Assembly: GCA_963758225.1 (NCBI GenBank)
Contig: CAVWUJ010000008.1
Coordinates: forward strand, 1-64,000
DNA from: Z2-YC6860 sp963758225
GTDB taxonomy: Bacteria > Pseudomonadota > Alphaproteobacteria > Rhizobiales > Xanthobacteraceae
DNA length: 64,000 nucleotides
Direction: 5' to 3'
Shown here: in pieces, positions 9,784 to 18,348 of the stretch
Numbering within the stretch: the first letter of the stretch is position 1
Layout of the letters: every line of letters starts with the position of its first letter
Position numbers and translations under genes: made by a program
The notes under the pieces: generated by a model
The model's database searches: none
Told to the model about the DNA's origin: nothing
Seen by the model: the letters and a program-made list of their open reading frames with translations, nothing else

Positions 9784-9993
9784 ATGATCAACAATTATTC
9801 CGAAGCGCGCCAACGCGCCGAGTCCGCCTTTGGCAAAGTTCAAACCGAGCATCTTCGACGAAATCGCCTTATTTCCGAACAGGAAACGATGCATCAGGCG
9901 CGGGATGCGAAATCAGCGCGTTTGAAGCAGTTGCGGCTGGATCGCGACGCCAATCTCCTGGCGGAAAAGGCCAAAGCAGCTTCTGCGAAGTAA
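9784..9993 (+). CDS. Small charged protein next to the cspA remnant
   Basis: A 69-residue protein, MINNYSEARQRAESAFGKVQ at its start, rich in Arg, Lys, Glu and Ala and probably one long helix. A GGGAGA site precedes the ATG. From memory, similar short proteins occur beside cold-shock genes in Bradyrhizobium relatives; this is recollection, not a search result. It ends 14 bp before the DUF6481 gene, so the two likely form an operon. No function is known. Base composition is lower in GC than the neighbouring regions. Confidence 0.6.
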   Translation: MINNYSEARQRAESAFGKVQTEHLRRNRLISEQETMHQARDAKSARLKQLRLDRDANLLAEKAKAASAK

Positions 9994-10007
9994 CCGACGG
10001 ACCAAGG

Positions 10008-10388
10008 ATGAAAAACAAAGAGCAGGACGACCTTTTCGAGCGCCGCAAGAGAGCATCTGCGGCCAAAGCAAGGCTTATCAAGCAGTTTTCAGAAGCGCCA
10101 AAGAGCGACGATGCCGCCGTTGTCGCCCGTACTGCAGAACGGGCAGCGATTGCCGCCGACCGCGAGAAAAGGCGGGCAGAACGGGAGCGGTTGCGGCAGG
10201 AAGAAAACGAACGCCAGTTGGCGGAAGCGGCCGCTCTTCGTGAAGCGGCGGCGGCTGAGGATAGAGCCAAGGCAGAGGCGCACGAGATCGCGGAAAGAAA
10301 TCGTATCGCTCGCGTGATCGAGGACCAAGCCGCGCTCAAGGCCCGACGCGATCAACGCTATGCCGCTCGCAAGGCCAGGCAGCGCTAA
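10008..10388 (+). CDS. DUF6481-family protein
   Basis: A 126-residue, almost fully charged protein with no hydrophobic core: the run from about 50 to 110 is an Ala/Glu/Arg helix (EAAALREAAAAEDRAKAEAH) and the end DQRYAARKARQR is the family's usual tail. Relatives are short Hyphomicrobiales proteins of unknown role. The elongated helical character suggests a nucleic-acid or scaffold contact, but nothing shows this directly. It follows the 69-residue protein by 14 bp, and both follow the broken cspA. Confidence 0.7.
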   Translation: MKNKEQDDLFERRKRASAAKARLIKQFSEAPKSDDAAVVARTAERAAIAADREKRRAERERLRQEENERQLAEAAALREAAAAEDRAKAEAHEIAERNRIARVIEDQAALKARRDQRYAARKARQR

Positions 10389-10485
10389 CTCAATCACAGC
10401 GCTGACCCATCTCCGGATGCCGAAGCGGTGCCATCATTATTGAAGGGCTCTGCCTTCTATCATCTGGGATCAGATTGCCTTTGGA

Positions 10486-10959
10486 TTACATTCGCGCGAG
10501 GGCATCTGTGGTGGACCTTTGCCGCCCCCGAGGTCGAGTGGCGTGGTAGGGCTGAGAACGAGGAGCACGGAGAGAGTTCGGAGAAGCCTTGGCGGCTGGA
10601 AAAACACCGACATCAAGGGCGCGCCGTTGGCGATAGCGGGACTGAGCACGAAGCTTACGCAGCTTGCTCATTATCGGCGTACGATCTGCGGGGATCACGG
10701 CGTCGATCCTGTACGGATGGCGAATGTCGGCCGGCTGCTCGGCTTCGCCAACGGCCTCGACCGTTGCCTTGACTCGGACCAGCATAAACCCCTCGTCTTC
10801 TTTGGGACCAGAAGGAAGCAGCGCGATTGTGCCCGGCTGATAGCCCCATGGGCCATCGGTCTGCGCGGTTTTATAGCGAGCCAGCGCGGGTCCGGCATTG
10901 ACGGGGGTCAGCAACTGAGCGCGATTGGGTGCCGGCCATCGCGTCGGAAGCCTACACAT
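10486..10959 (-). CDS. Hypothetical protein, doubtful
   Basis: The open frame contains a stretch that looks like real protein, ALARYKTAQTDGPWGYQPG through GFMLVRVKATVEAVGEAEQP, with balanced composition and good codon use. The last third (from about residue 95) is Arg/Ser-rich and may be noncoding or frameshifted. I do not recognise a family, and no ribosome-binding site decides the start. It may be the remnant of a longer gene. The opposite strand is also open but looks worse. Confidence 0.3.
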   Translation of the reverse strand: MCRLPTRWPAPNRAQLLTPVNAGPALARYKTAQTDGPWGYQPGTIALLPSGPKEDEGFMLVRVKATVEAVGEAEQPADIRHPYRIDAVIPADRTPIMSKLRKLRAQSRYRQRRALDVGVFPAAKASPNSLRAPRSQPYHATRPRGRQRSTTDALARM

Positions 10960-11299
10960 TGAAACCCATACGGACCGGATGAACCAACGTCCTGCTTTGG
11001 TGCGGACTGACCATCAGCAGTCCATGTCCTTCGAACGGATGGGGCATTCGGCGACTAAGGAAACGGAAGCAACAGCCGCTTGGCAATCCAGAGAGCTCGC
11101 GTGGCATCACCCGGCACGCAACCAGGACCCCGGGAAAGGCCGACCGGAGAATTCGCGCGCTATTTGCGCGGATCATGTGCGACAGACGTGCTCAGAGTGC
11201 CCAGCGAAGAAAGCCACAGCCGAAATTCTTCAAACCGTACCGAGGGTTGGCAAACTCGTCGTCGGGAATTAAAAACAATTCAATATCAATGACTTATCG
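10960..11299. other. Gap without a recognisable gene
   Basis: No credible reading frame, repeat or hairpin was found between the doubtful gene and the tRNA. GC content is moderate. The 3' flank of the tRNA (11270-11299) is AT-rich but has no clear terminator. Confidence 0.4.
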
Positions 11300-11389
11300 T
11301 GGCGGAGGGAGTGGGATTCGAACCCACGATACGGTTTCCCGTATACACGCTTTCCAAGCGAGCGCCTTCAGCCACTCGGCCATCCCTCC
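11300..11389 (-). tRNA. tRNA-Ser (GGA anticodon), CCA encoded
   Basis: On the minus strand the 7-bp acceptor stem GGAGGGA (11389-11383) pairs with TCCCTCC (11310-11304), followed by discriminator G and an encoded CCA (11302-11300). The anticodon loop reads CTTGGAA, giving anticodon GGA for UCC/UCU codons. The long variable arm (TGTATACGGGAAACCGTAT) is the class II arm of tRNA-Ser. The T-arm GTGGGTTCGAATCCCAC is perfect. Confidence 0.97.
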
Positions 11390-11519
11390 GCGTCCGTGCC
11401 TTGGCGCGGCCGGGCGCAATATAGCGGGGGGTTCTGGCGTGTAAACCCGTGTCGTCGCTTGTTTTTCGCCCGCGTGGCTTCGGCCGGGGCTGAAGGCGTG
11501 CGGCGGCTCGTCCTGTGCT

Positions 11520-12401
11520 TCAGCTCAGGTGCCGCACCTCGCCGCTTGCGGCGACATCGTAGCCGCCGAGCTCCGCAGCCAGCGCCGCGAAGGCCGGCGT
11601 GCGCGCGAACCGGAACAGGGCCTGCGGACCGGCGGTGAAATAGTCGCGCTGGCGCATCGCCAGATCGAAATGCTCCCAGACAAGCGGCGCGAAATCGAGC
11701 CCGGCCGCCCGCGCGACGCCCCGGCTGGCAATGCCGCAATCGGCGCGGTCCGAGCGGATTGCATGCGCCAGGTCCGGTCCGGTCGGACACGGCGGCGTGG
11801 CGATCCGGAGCGCCGCCGGATCGAGCCCGGCCCGCTCCGCCAGCGCCAGCAGCAGCAATTGTGCGCCGGCTCCGTCCGGCCGCCGCGCGAGGCGGGCGCC
11901 TTGGCTGGCGACGCTTCCCAGGCCGGTCAGGCCGAGCGGATTGCCGGGAGCGACGAGAAGGCCCTGTTCGCGTCGCGCGAAGGCGATCAGCACCGCATCG
12001 TGCAGGCCGGCCGCGCGGGCCACCGCCTCCACGTTCACGGTGGCGTCGTCGCCCTGCGGCCGGTGCAGATGGATGGCGGCGGCTATCACCTCGCCGCGCG
12101 ACAGCCGGCGCAGCCCCGCCTCGCTGCCTTCGGGCAGGGAGGCGAGTTCCGAGCCGCTTTCGCGCAGCGCCCGCTCCAGCAGCGGGTCGTGGCTGCCGCC
12201 GACGATCGGCGGCGCCGGCACCGGCGCACCACGCGGTCCGAGTCCGGACATCACCCATTGGTCGAGCGCCGCCTTGGGGAAGACCCAGCGCCCGGTGACC
12301 TTGGAGCAGGGCACCGCGCCCTGGGCCACCAGCTCGTAGAGCTTGCGCCCGGACAACCGCAGGTATTGGGCCGCTTCGTCGGTTGTCAGAAGTTCGGTCA
12401 T
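11520..12401 (-). CDS. One-component regulator: excisionase-type HTH plus PBP-like domain
   Basis: A 293-residue protein. Residues 1-50 (LLTTDEAAQYLRLSGRKLYE, later VTGRWVFPKAALDQW) are a MerR/excisionase-like helix-turn-helix. The rest is a periplasmic-binding-like domain of the molybdate/tungstate type used as an intracellular sensor (DLAHAIRSDRADCGIASRGV, FDLAMRQRDYF). It is divergent from tupB across an 88-bp gap with a palindrome, the usual place for a repressor of the tungstate transporter. Sensing of tungstate or molybdate is inferred from the domain and the neighbours. The frame is clean and the size is normal for this architecture. Confidence 0.82.
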   Translation of the reverse strand: MTELLTTDEAAQYLRLSGRKLYELVAQGAVPCSKVTGRWVFPKAALDQWVMSGLGPRGAPVPAPPIVGGSHDPLLERALRESGSELASLPEGSEAGLRRLSRGEVIAAAIHLHRPQGDDATVNVEAVARAAGLHDAVLIAFARREQGLLVAPGNPLGLTGLGSVASQGARLARRPDGAGAQLLLLALAERAGLDPAALRIATPPCPTGPDLAHAIRSDRADCGIASRGVARAAGLDFAPLVWEHFDLAMRQRDYFTAGPQALFRFARTPAFAALAAELGGYDVAASGEVRHLS

Positions 12402-12412
12402 GAGCTGTCATG

Positions 12413-12433
12413 CGTAAATATGAACATAATACG
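12413..12433. promoter_or_regulatory. Candidate operator between the regulator and tupB
   Basis: The 21-bp stretch CGTA-AA-TATG-AA-CATA-A-TACG has nested inverted halves (CGTA/TACG outside, TATG/CATA inside). It lies 12 bp before the regulator start and 57 bp before tupB, in an AT-rich strip, so a single dimer could control both directions. The sequence is visible; its role is inferred. Confidence 0.5.
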
Positions 12434-12489
12434 GAATTTGACCAGTTTGAGATCAAGATGCAAGAAAAACGCGGGCTGGAACAACGAGA

Positions 12490-13182
12490 ATGTCTGGAGA
12501 CACAACCGCGTTGCAACTGGTGCTGAGTGCCGATCCGGTGCTCATGCAGATCGTCGCGCTGTCGCTGACTGTCAGCCTCGCTGCCGTGGCCTGCGCGACG
12601 CTCATCGGCCTGCCGCTCGGCGCGGTCCTGGCGCTCACCCGGTTTCCCGGCCGCGACGTCCTCATCGTCGTGCTGAATGCGTTGATGGGCCTGCCCCCGG
12701 TGGTGGTCGGGCTCGCGGTCTATCTGCTGCTGTCGCGCTCGGGGCCATTGGGCTCGCTCGGCATCCTGTTCACGCCGCAGGCGATGGTCGTGGCGCAGAC
12801 CATCCTGGTGCTGCCGATCATCGCGGCGCTGGCGCGCCAGACCATCGAGGATCTCTGGGTCGAGTATCGCGACGAACTGGCGGCGATGAACATCGGTCCG
12901 CTCGGCCGCATCGCCACGCTGCTCTGGGATGCCCGTTTCAGCCTGACCACGGCGCTGCTCGCGGGCTTCGGGCGGGCGGCGGCGGAGGTCGGTGCTGTGA
13001 TCATCGTCGGCGGCAATATCGAGGGCTTCACCCGCACGATGACAACGGCGATCACGCTCGAAACATCGAAGGGCAACCTGCCGCTCGCCATCGGGCTCGG
13101 CATGGTCCTCATCGCCATTGTCGTCACGGTGAATGCGCTGGCCTGGGGCGTGCGCCGTGCCGGCGAACGCTATGCGGGGTGA
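12490..13182 (+). CDS. tupB: Tungstate ABC transporter permease TupB
   Basis: A 230-residue inner-membrane permease with about five membrane segments. The EAA-type cytoplasmic loop reads YRDELAAMNIGPLGRIATLL, and GFGRAAAEVGAVIIVGGNI and FTRTMTTAITLETSKGNLPLA are characteristic of the TupB/WtpB group. It starts MSGDTTALQLVL and ends four bases before the TupC start. Together with TupC and TupA it forms a complete tungstate importer. Molybdate specificity cannot be excluded, but the accompanying binding protein is of TupA type. Confidence 0.87.
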   Translation: MSGDTTALQLVLSADPVLMQIVALSLTVSLAAVACATLIGLPLGAVLALTRFPGRDVLIVVLNALMGLPPVVVGLAVYLLLSRSGPLGSLGILFTPQAMVVAQTILVLPIIAALARQTIEDLWVEYRDELAAMNIGPLGRIATLLWDARFSLTTALLAGFGRAAAEVGAVIIVGGNIEGFTRTMTTAITLETSKGNLPLAIGLGMVLIAIVVTVNALAWGVRRAGERYAG

Positions 13183-13186
13183 GGCG

Positions 13187-13909
13187 ATGCGCGCGACCGT
13201 TTCCGATCTTCCGCTTGCGATCGAGGAGGCGAGCGTCCGGGTGCCTGGCCTCACCATTCTCGACCGGGTCAGCCTCACGTTTTCGCCGGGGTCGCCCACG
13301 GCGCTGATCGGGCCGAACGGATCGGGCAAGACCACGCTGTTGCGACTCGCGATGGGGCTCATCGTGCCCAGCGACGGCCGCGTGACCTATGCCGGGCGAC
13401 GGGGCGTGCCTCCGCGCCGCCGCGCCATCCTGTTCCAGCGTCCGGCGATGCTCCATCGCAGCGCCGCCGCCAACATCCACTACGCCCTGTCGAGCATCGG
13501 CGTGCGGCGGGCACAAGCTGTGGAACGGACCGAGGAACTGCTGGCGATGGTTGGCCTGTCGGGGGCGGGCGGGCGTCCGGCGCGGCGGCTCTCGGGCGGT
13601 GAGCAGCAGAGGCTGGCGCTGGCCCGGGCGCTAGCGCGCGAGCCGGAGCTTATTTTTCTCGACGAGCCCACCGCCTCGCTCGATCCGGCCGCCACCAAAA
13701 CGCTGGAGGATGTTGTGCGGCAGGTGGCGGGGCGCGGTGTCAAGGTCGTCATGTCCACGCACGATCTGGCAAGCGCGCGCCGTCTGGCCGGCGAGATCGT
13801 GTTGATGCACCGCGGCTGCGTGGTCGAGACCGGCGCGGCTCAATCGTTCTTCGCCGAGCCCAAGACGAACGACGGCCGCAGGTTCGTCGCCGGCGAGCTC
13901 TTGATCTGA
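13187..13909 (+). CDS. tupC: Tungstate ABC transporter ATP-binding protein TupC
   Basis: A 240-residue ATPase: Walker A LIGPNGSGKTTLL, Q-loop ILFQRPAMLHRSAAAN, signature RRLSGGEQQRLALARALA, Walker B LIFLDEPTASLD and H-loop MSTHDLASARR. It lacks the C-terminal TOBE domain that ModC proteins carry, as expected for TupC. The ATG at 13187 is preferred over 13172 because GGGGTGAG, which includes the TupB stop, gives it a ribosome-binding site. It sits between tupB and tupA in one operon. Confidence 0.87.
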   Translation: MRATVSDLPLAIEEASVRVPGLTILDRVSLTFSPGSPTALIGPNGSGKTTLLRLAMGLIVPSDGRVTYAGRRGVPPRRRAILFQRPAMLHRSAAANIHYALSSIGVRRAQAVERTEELLAMVGLSGAGGRPARRLSGGEQQRLALARALAREPELIFLDEPTASLDPAATKTLEDVVRQVAGRGVKVVMSTHDLASARRLAGEIVLMHRGCVVETGAAQSFFAEPKTNDGRRFVAGELLI

Positions 13910-13935
13910 ACCGACAACCACGAAGGAGAAACCCG

Positions 13936-14782
13936 ATGATCATGGTCCGCCGCAGTTCTGGTGCTGCTCTCGGCCGCCGCCGTTTTCGGTATGGCCTTGG
14001 CCTACCCCGGCGCTCTCGCGCAGGACAAGGCGATCACGGTGTCGTCCACGACATCGACCCAGGACTCCGGCCTGTTCGGCCACCTTCTGCCCATGTTCAC
14101 CGGCAAGACCGGCATTGCCGTGAAGGTTGTGGCGCAGGGCACCGGCCAGGCGCTCGACACCGGCCGCCGCGGCGACGCTGACGTGGTGTTCGTCCACGCC
14201 AAGGGGCAGGAGGAGAAGTTCGTCTCCGAGGGCGCGGGCGTGCAGCGCTATCCGGTCATGTACAACGACTTCGTGCTCATCGGGCCGAAGAGCGATCCGG
14301 CCGGCGCGCGCGGCAAGGACATCGTCGCGGGGCTGAAGGCGATCCAGGCCAAGGGACAGACGTTCATTTCGCGCGGCGATCGTTCGGGCACTCATTCGGC
14401 CGAGTTGAGTCTGTGGAAGGTCGCCGGCATCGACGTGGAAGGAAAGGAGAAGGCCAAGTGGTACCGCGCCATCGGCCAGGGCATGGGCGCAGCGCTCAAC
14501 ACCGCCTCGGCCTCCAACGCCTATGTGCTGGCCGACCGCGGCACCTGGATCTCGTTCAAGAACCGCGGTGATCTCGATATCGTGGTCGAGGGCGACAACC
14601 GGCTCTTCAACCAGTATGGCGTCATCCTGGTCAATCCGGAGAAGCACAAGCACGTCAATCGCGCGGCCGGCCAGGCGTTCATCGACTGGCTGGTGTCGGA
14701 TGAAGGGCAGAAGGCGATCGACAGTTACGCAATCGGTGGCCAGCAGCTCTTCTTCGCCAACGCCAAGCAGCCGGGCGTGTGA
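13936..14782 (+). CDS. tupA: Tungstate-binding protein TupA (frameshift in signal peptide)
   Basis: Periplasmic tungstate-binding protein. After the signal peptide (ending ALAYPGALAQDK) comes ITVSSTTSTQDSGLFGHLLP, the family's ligand loop, then GTGQALDTGRRGDADVVFVH, FISRGDRSGTHSAELSLW and NQYGVILVNPEKH. AAGGAGA seven bases before the ATG at 13936 argues for that start, but its frame leaves the protein after about eight codons. One base gained or lost near 13955-13962 would restore MIMVRRSS into LLSAAAVFGMALA. GTG 13961 is an alternative that gives a signal peptide without a positive N-region. About 281 residues if repaired. Confidence 0.86.
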
Positions 14783-15387
14783 TAGGCGCGCGCCGACGCG
14801 TGATGGCTTTTGCCGCGATTCTCTCGGGAGCCGTCATGTCCCAACCAGCCCAGGCGGAAAACGTCCTACTGCACGCGGCAGGCAGCCTGCGCACGGCGCT
14901 GGGCGATGTGACTGCGGTGTTCGCCAAGGAAACCGGGCTCGCGGTGGAATCGAAATTCGGTCCATCCGGCCTGCTGCGGAAAGAGATTGCTGGCGGCGCG
15001 CGCGCAGGGGTCTTCGCCTCGGCCAATATGGAGCATCCGCGTTCTCTCGCTGCCGCAGGGTTGAGCGGTCCGGTGGTGCTGTTCGCGCGCAACAGGCTGT
15101 GTGCCCTGGTTCGTCCGGGCCTGAGCGTCCAGCCAGATAACGTGCTCGAACGGATGCTCGACCAGACAGTGAAGCTCGGCACCTCGACACCCAAGGCCGA
15201 TCCGTCGGGCGATTATGCTTTCGAGGCGTTCGCGAAGGCGGACAAGCTGAAGCCCGGTGCGCGGGCGGCACTGGAAAAGAAGGCGATGCAACTCACCGGC
15301 GGGCCGGACAGCCCGCCGGGTCCGCCGGGCAAGAATGTCTATGGCCGTGTCCGCGCAACCGGGGGCCCGGGAGCGGACGGTCCGTGA
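14779..15387 (+). pseudogene. modA: Truncated molybdate-binding protein ModA
   Basis: A second oxyanion-binding protein. A GTG start overlaps the tupA stop and gives MIGARRRVMAFAAILSGAVM as signal peptide. Then come LLHAAGSLRTALGDVTAVFA, SKFGPSGLLRKEIAGGARAG, KLGTSTPKADPSGDYAFEAF and LTGGPDSPPGPPGKNVYGRV. A normal ModA continues about 75 residues past NVYG. Here the sequence stops being ModA at about 15345 and becomes the beginning of a FecB-like protein in another frame. The open frame runs on to 15387 only by chance. With its C-terminal lobe missing, it should not bind ligand normally. Confidence 0.75.
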
Positions 15388-16342
15388 CTCGGCCGGCCGT
15401 GACGTGCGGGTCCCGGCGCAGGTTCGCCGCGTGTTTCCGGCGGGACCGCCGGCGGCGATCCTGCTCTATACGCTCGCGCCGGAGCTGATGCTGGGCTGGC
15501 CGCGGGCCAATCGCCCGGAGGAATGCGCGCTGCTGCGCGCTGATATCTGTCGGAGGCCCGAGCTCGGCCGGCTGACCGGGCGTGGCAACACGGCCAACCT
15601 GGAGGTGGTGCTGGCGACACGGCCGGATCTGATCGTCGATTCCGGCTCGACCAGCGGCACGTTCGTGTCGTTGGCGACGCGCGTCCAGGAGCAGACCGGC
15701 ATTCTCTATGCGCTGCTCGACGGCCGGTTCGAAGCCATCCCCGACACCTATCGCATGCTGGGCCGGATCGTCGGCCGGCAGGAGCGCGCCGAGCAACTGG
15801 CGCGCTATGCGGAAGAGACGCTCGCGACCGTGCGGAGCCGCGTCGCGCGGGTGCCCGAGAGCGCGCGGCCGAAGGTCTATTACGCCCGCGGCCCGCGCGG
15901 ATTGGAGACCGGGCTGGGCGGTTCGATCAATGTCGAGACCATCGCATTTCTCGGCGCGCGCAACGTCGCCGCCGAGCGGCAGGGCGGGCTCGCGCTGGTG
16001 TCGATGGAGCAGGTGTTGCGCTGGGACCCCGAGGTGATCGTCACCATCGACCGCGACTTCGCCCGCGATGTCCGGTCGAGCCCGCTCTGGGCCTCGGTGT
16101 CTGCGGTGCGCGAGGGGCGGGTGCATCTGTCACCCAAGCTGCCCTTCGGCTGGGTCGATTTTCCACCCTCTGTGAACCGGCTCATCGGCCTGTGGTGGCT
16201 TGGCCGGATCTTTTACCCTGAGCTCTTCCCGGAGGGGGTGGCGGCGCGTGCACGGGAATTCTACCGGCTGTTCTATCACGTCGATCCGAGCGACGCGCAG
16301 CTTGCGGTGGTGCTGGAGGGCCGTGGTCCGATCGGTCCGTGA
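15335..16342 (+). CDS. FecB-like metal/metallophore-binding protein lacking a signal peptide
   Basis: Periplasmic binding protein of the iron-siderophore class: VRDSAGRDVRVPAQVRRVFP, PAGPPAAILLYTLAPELMLG, GRLTGRGNTANLEVVLATRP, KVYYARGPRGLETGLGGSIN and GWVDFPPSVNRLIGLWWLGR. The only available starts lie inside modA codons (ATG 15335, giving MSMAVSAQPGARERTV) and supply no hydrophobic signal, although VSAQ resembles the end of one. The gene seems to have lost its first 20 or so codons in the same event that cut modA. It precedes a matching permease and ATPase. Its metal is uncertain: iron by family, molybdate or tungstate by context. Confidence 0.75.
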   Translation: MSMAVSAQPGARERTVRDSAGRDVRVPAQVRRVFPAGPPAAILLYTLAPELMLGWPRANRPEECALLRADICRRPELGRLTGRGNTANLEVVLATRPDLIVDSGSTSGTFVSLATRVQEQTGILYALLDGRFEAIPDTYRMLGRIVGRQERAEQLARYAEETLATVRSRVARVPESARPKVYYARGPRGLETGLGGSINVETIAFLGARNVAAERQGGLALVSMEQVLRWDPEVIVTIDRDFARDVRSSPLWASVSAVREGRVHLSPKLPFGWVDFPPSVNRLIGLWWLGRIFYPELFPEGVAARAREFYRLFYHVDPSDAQLAVVLEGRGPIGP

Positions 16343-16412
16343 CGCGATCCTTATCGCTGCGTCGCGCCGAGGGCTTTGCAAGAATGGCCACCACGGTAGG
16401 ATAACGGCGGCT

Positions 16413-17483
16413 ATGACAGGTTCATCTTCTGAAACCGACACGCCCCGGTCCGCGGCGGCGGCCTTTGCGTCGGGCCGCGCGCCGGTCGCGGGTTTCCTGG
16501 TGGCGATCGCCGTTCTCGTGGCGGGCCTCGCGCTCTCGTTTACCGTCGGCCGTTTTCCCGTCGGGATCGCCGATCTTCTCCGCGTGATCTGGTCCGCATT
16601 GACCGGCACAGATTCCGGCGTGTCGCCCGCGGCGCAGAGCGTCATCCTTCAGGTGAGAGGACCGCGCGTTCTCGCTGCGGCGCTGGTCGGCGCAGCGTTG
16701 GCGATAGCCGGAGCGGCGTTCCAGGGGCTGTTTCGAAATCCGCTCGTCTCGCCCGATATCCTCGGCGCCTCCTCGGGCGCGGCGTTCGGCGCGGTGCTCG
16801 GCATCTTCTTTTCGCTCGGAGTTCTCGCCATCCAGGGGCTGGCTTTCGTCGGCGGGCTCGCGGCCGTGGTGGCGGTCTATCTGATCGGGTCTTCGGTGCG
16901 GGCGCGCGACCCGGTGCTGGTTCTGGTGCTCACCGGCGTGGTGATCGGCGCCCTGCTGGGAGCCGGCGTCGGTCTGGTGAAATACCTGGCCGACCCCTAC
17001 AACCAGCTTCCGGCCATGACCTTCTGGCTGCTCGGCTCCCTTGCCGCCACCGATGCGAACGATCTGCTTCCGCTCGTCGGACCGATCCTGCTCGGCACGA
17101 TCATTCTGTTCGCGCTCCGCTGGCGAATGAATGTCATGTCGCTGCCCGACGAGGAGGCTCGCGCCCTCAGCGTGGCGACCGGGCCTGTGCGCGTCGTCGT
17201 CATCGCGGCCGCGACACTCGTCACCTCGGCGAGTGTCGCCGCCGCCGGCATCGGCGGCTGGGTTGGGCTGATCGTGCCGCATATCGCGCGCACCCTGGTG
17301 GGGCCAGATTTCTCGCGGCTCCTGCCCGCGGCGGCGCTTTTGGGCGGCGGGTTCCTGCTGATGATCGATACGCTGGCTCGCACGGTCGCGGCGATCGAAA
17401 TTCCGCTCGGTATCCTGACGGCGGTGGTCGGCACGCCGTTCTTCATCTGGCTCCTCGCCAGCGTGTCCAAGACCTGGTCGTGA
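16413..17483 (+). CDS. FecCD-family ABC transporter permease
   Basis: A 356-residue permease with about ten membrane segments. Conserved blocks are VRGPRVLAAALVGAALAIAG, FQGLFRNPLVSPDILGASSG, AMTFWLLGSLAATDANDLLP, GIGGWVGLIVPHIARTLVGP and EIPLGILTAVVGTPFFIWLL. The start ATG at 16413 gives a normal cytoplasmic N-terminus; it lies 70 bp after the FecB-like stop. The last codons overlap the ATPase start. It was likely imported as a unit with the FecB-like protein and the ATPase. Substrate as for those genes. Confidence 0.85.
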   Translation: MTGSSSETDTPRSAAAAFASGRAPVAGFLVAIAVLVAGLALSFTVGRFPVGIADLLRVIWSALTGTDSGVSPAAQSVILQVRGPRVLAAALVGAALAIAGAAFQGLFRNPLVSPDILGASSGAAFGAVLGIFFSLGVLAIQGLAFVGGLAAVVAVYLIGSSVRARDPVLVLVLTGVVIGALLGAGVGLVKYLADPYNQLPAMTFWLLGSLAATDANDLLPLVGPILLGTIILFALRWRMNVMSLPDEEARALSVATGPVRVVVIAAATLVTSASVAAAGIGGWVGLIVPHIARTLVGPDFSRLLPAAALLGGGFLLMIDTLARTVAAIEIPLGILTAVVGTPFFIWLLASVSKTWS

Positions 17484-18247
17484 TGCTCGAAGGACGCTCT
17501 CTCTCGATCGGCTACAGCGACCGGCTGGTCGGCCAGGGTCTCGATGTGGCGCTTCAGCGGGGAGAGGTGCTGGCCCTGTTGGGGCCGAACGGATCCGGGA
17601 AGACGACGCTGCTCAAGACCCTGCTTGGTCTCCTCGCGCCGATCGCGGGCGAAGTCAGGATCGGGAAAAGCCCGCTCGGTGCCCTATCGAGCCATGAGCG
17701 CGCCCGGCAGATCGCCTATGTCCCGCAAACCCATCACGCCACCTTCGCCTTCACCGTCGAGGCCATGGTGCTGATGGGACGCACGGCCCATGGCGACCTG
17801 TTCTTCCGGCCGACAGCGCACGACCGTGCCGTCGCCTTTCGGACGATGGAACGGTTCGGCATCGTTCACCTGGCGCAACGGCCGTATACGATGATTTCCG
17901 GCGGCGAGCGCCAACTCGTCCTGCTCGCACGCGCCCTGGCGCAGGAGCCGCAGTTCGTCGTGCTGGACGAGCCGACGGCGAGCCTTGATTTCGGCAATCA
18001 GGGTATCGTCCTGCGAGAGATCCGTGCGCTCGCGGACGCCGGGCTCGGTGTGCTGTTCACCACGCACGATCCAAATCATGCGCTGCGGGCCTCTGATCGC
18101 GTTTACCTTTTGCGCGAGGGCCGTTGCCTCGCAGAAGGGATGACCGGCATGACATTGAACCGCGCGCAGCTCGAAGCCCTTTACAAGGCGCCGGTCGAGG
18201 TGATCCGCGACGGGCTGTCGGGAGCCGTCGCGTTCCTGCCTGGCTGA
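17483..18247 (+). CDS. FecE-family ABC transporter ATP-binding protein
   Basis: A 254-residue ATPase: Walker A LLGPNGSGKTTLLKTLLG, Q-loop IAYVPQTHHATFAFTV, signature MISGGERQLVLLARALA, Walker B FVVLDEPTASLDFGN and switch His TTHDPNHALR. The ATG at 17483 overlaps the permease TGA (TGATG), indicating coupled translation; GTG 17480 would add one residue. It completes a FecBCDE set between modA and fdhD. That neighbourhood recalls MolBCA-type systems in which FecCD-like permeases carry molybdate or tungstate, so iron should not be assumed. Confidence 0.85.
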   Translation: MLEGRSLSIGYSDRLVGQGLDVALQRGEVLALLGPNGSGKTTLLKTLLGLLAPIAGEVRIGKSPLGALSSHERARQIAYVPQTHHATFAFTVEAMVLMGRTAHGDLFFRPTAHDRAVAFRTMERFGIVHLAQRPYTMISGGERQLVLLARALAQEPQFVVLDEPTASLDFGNQGIVLREIRALADAGLGVLFTTHDPNHALRASDRVYLLREGRCLAEGMTGMTLNRAQLEALYKAPVEVIRDGLSGAVAFLPG

Positions 18248-18348
18248 ATGAAATGACAGACACGACGGAACAGTCGTTGCCAAGGCGGTGTTGATTCGAT
18301 GCCGGGACGCGCGCCATCCGGCGCGATCTCCGGCCACAGGAGGCTTTC

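Noticed and set aside
10428..10772. Rightward open frame after DUF6481
   Set aside because: No family features, and its composition in the second half is typical of an antisense frame.
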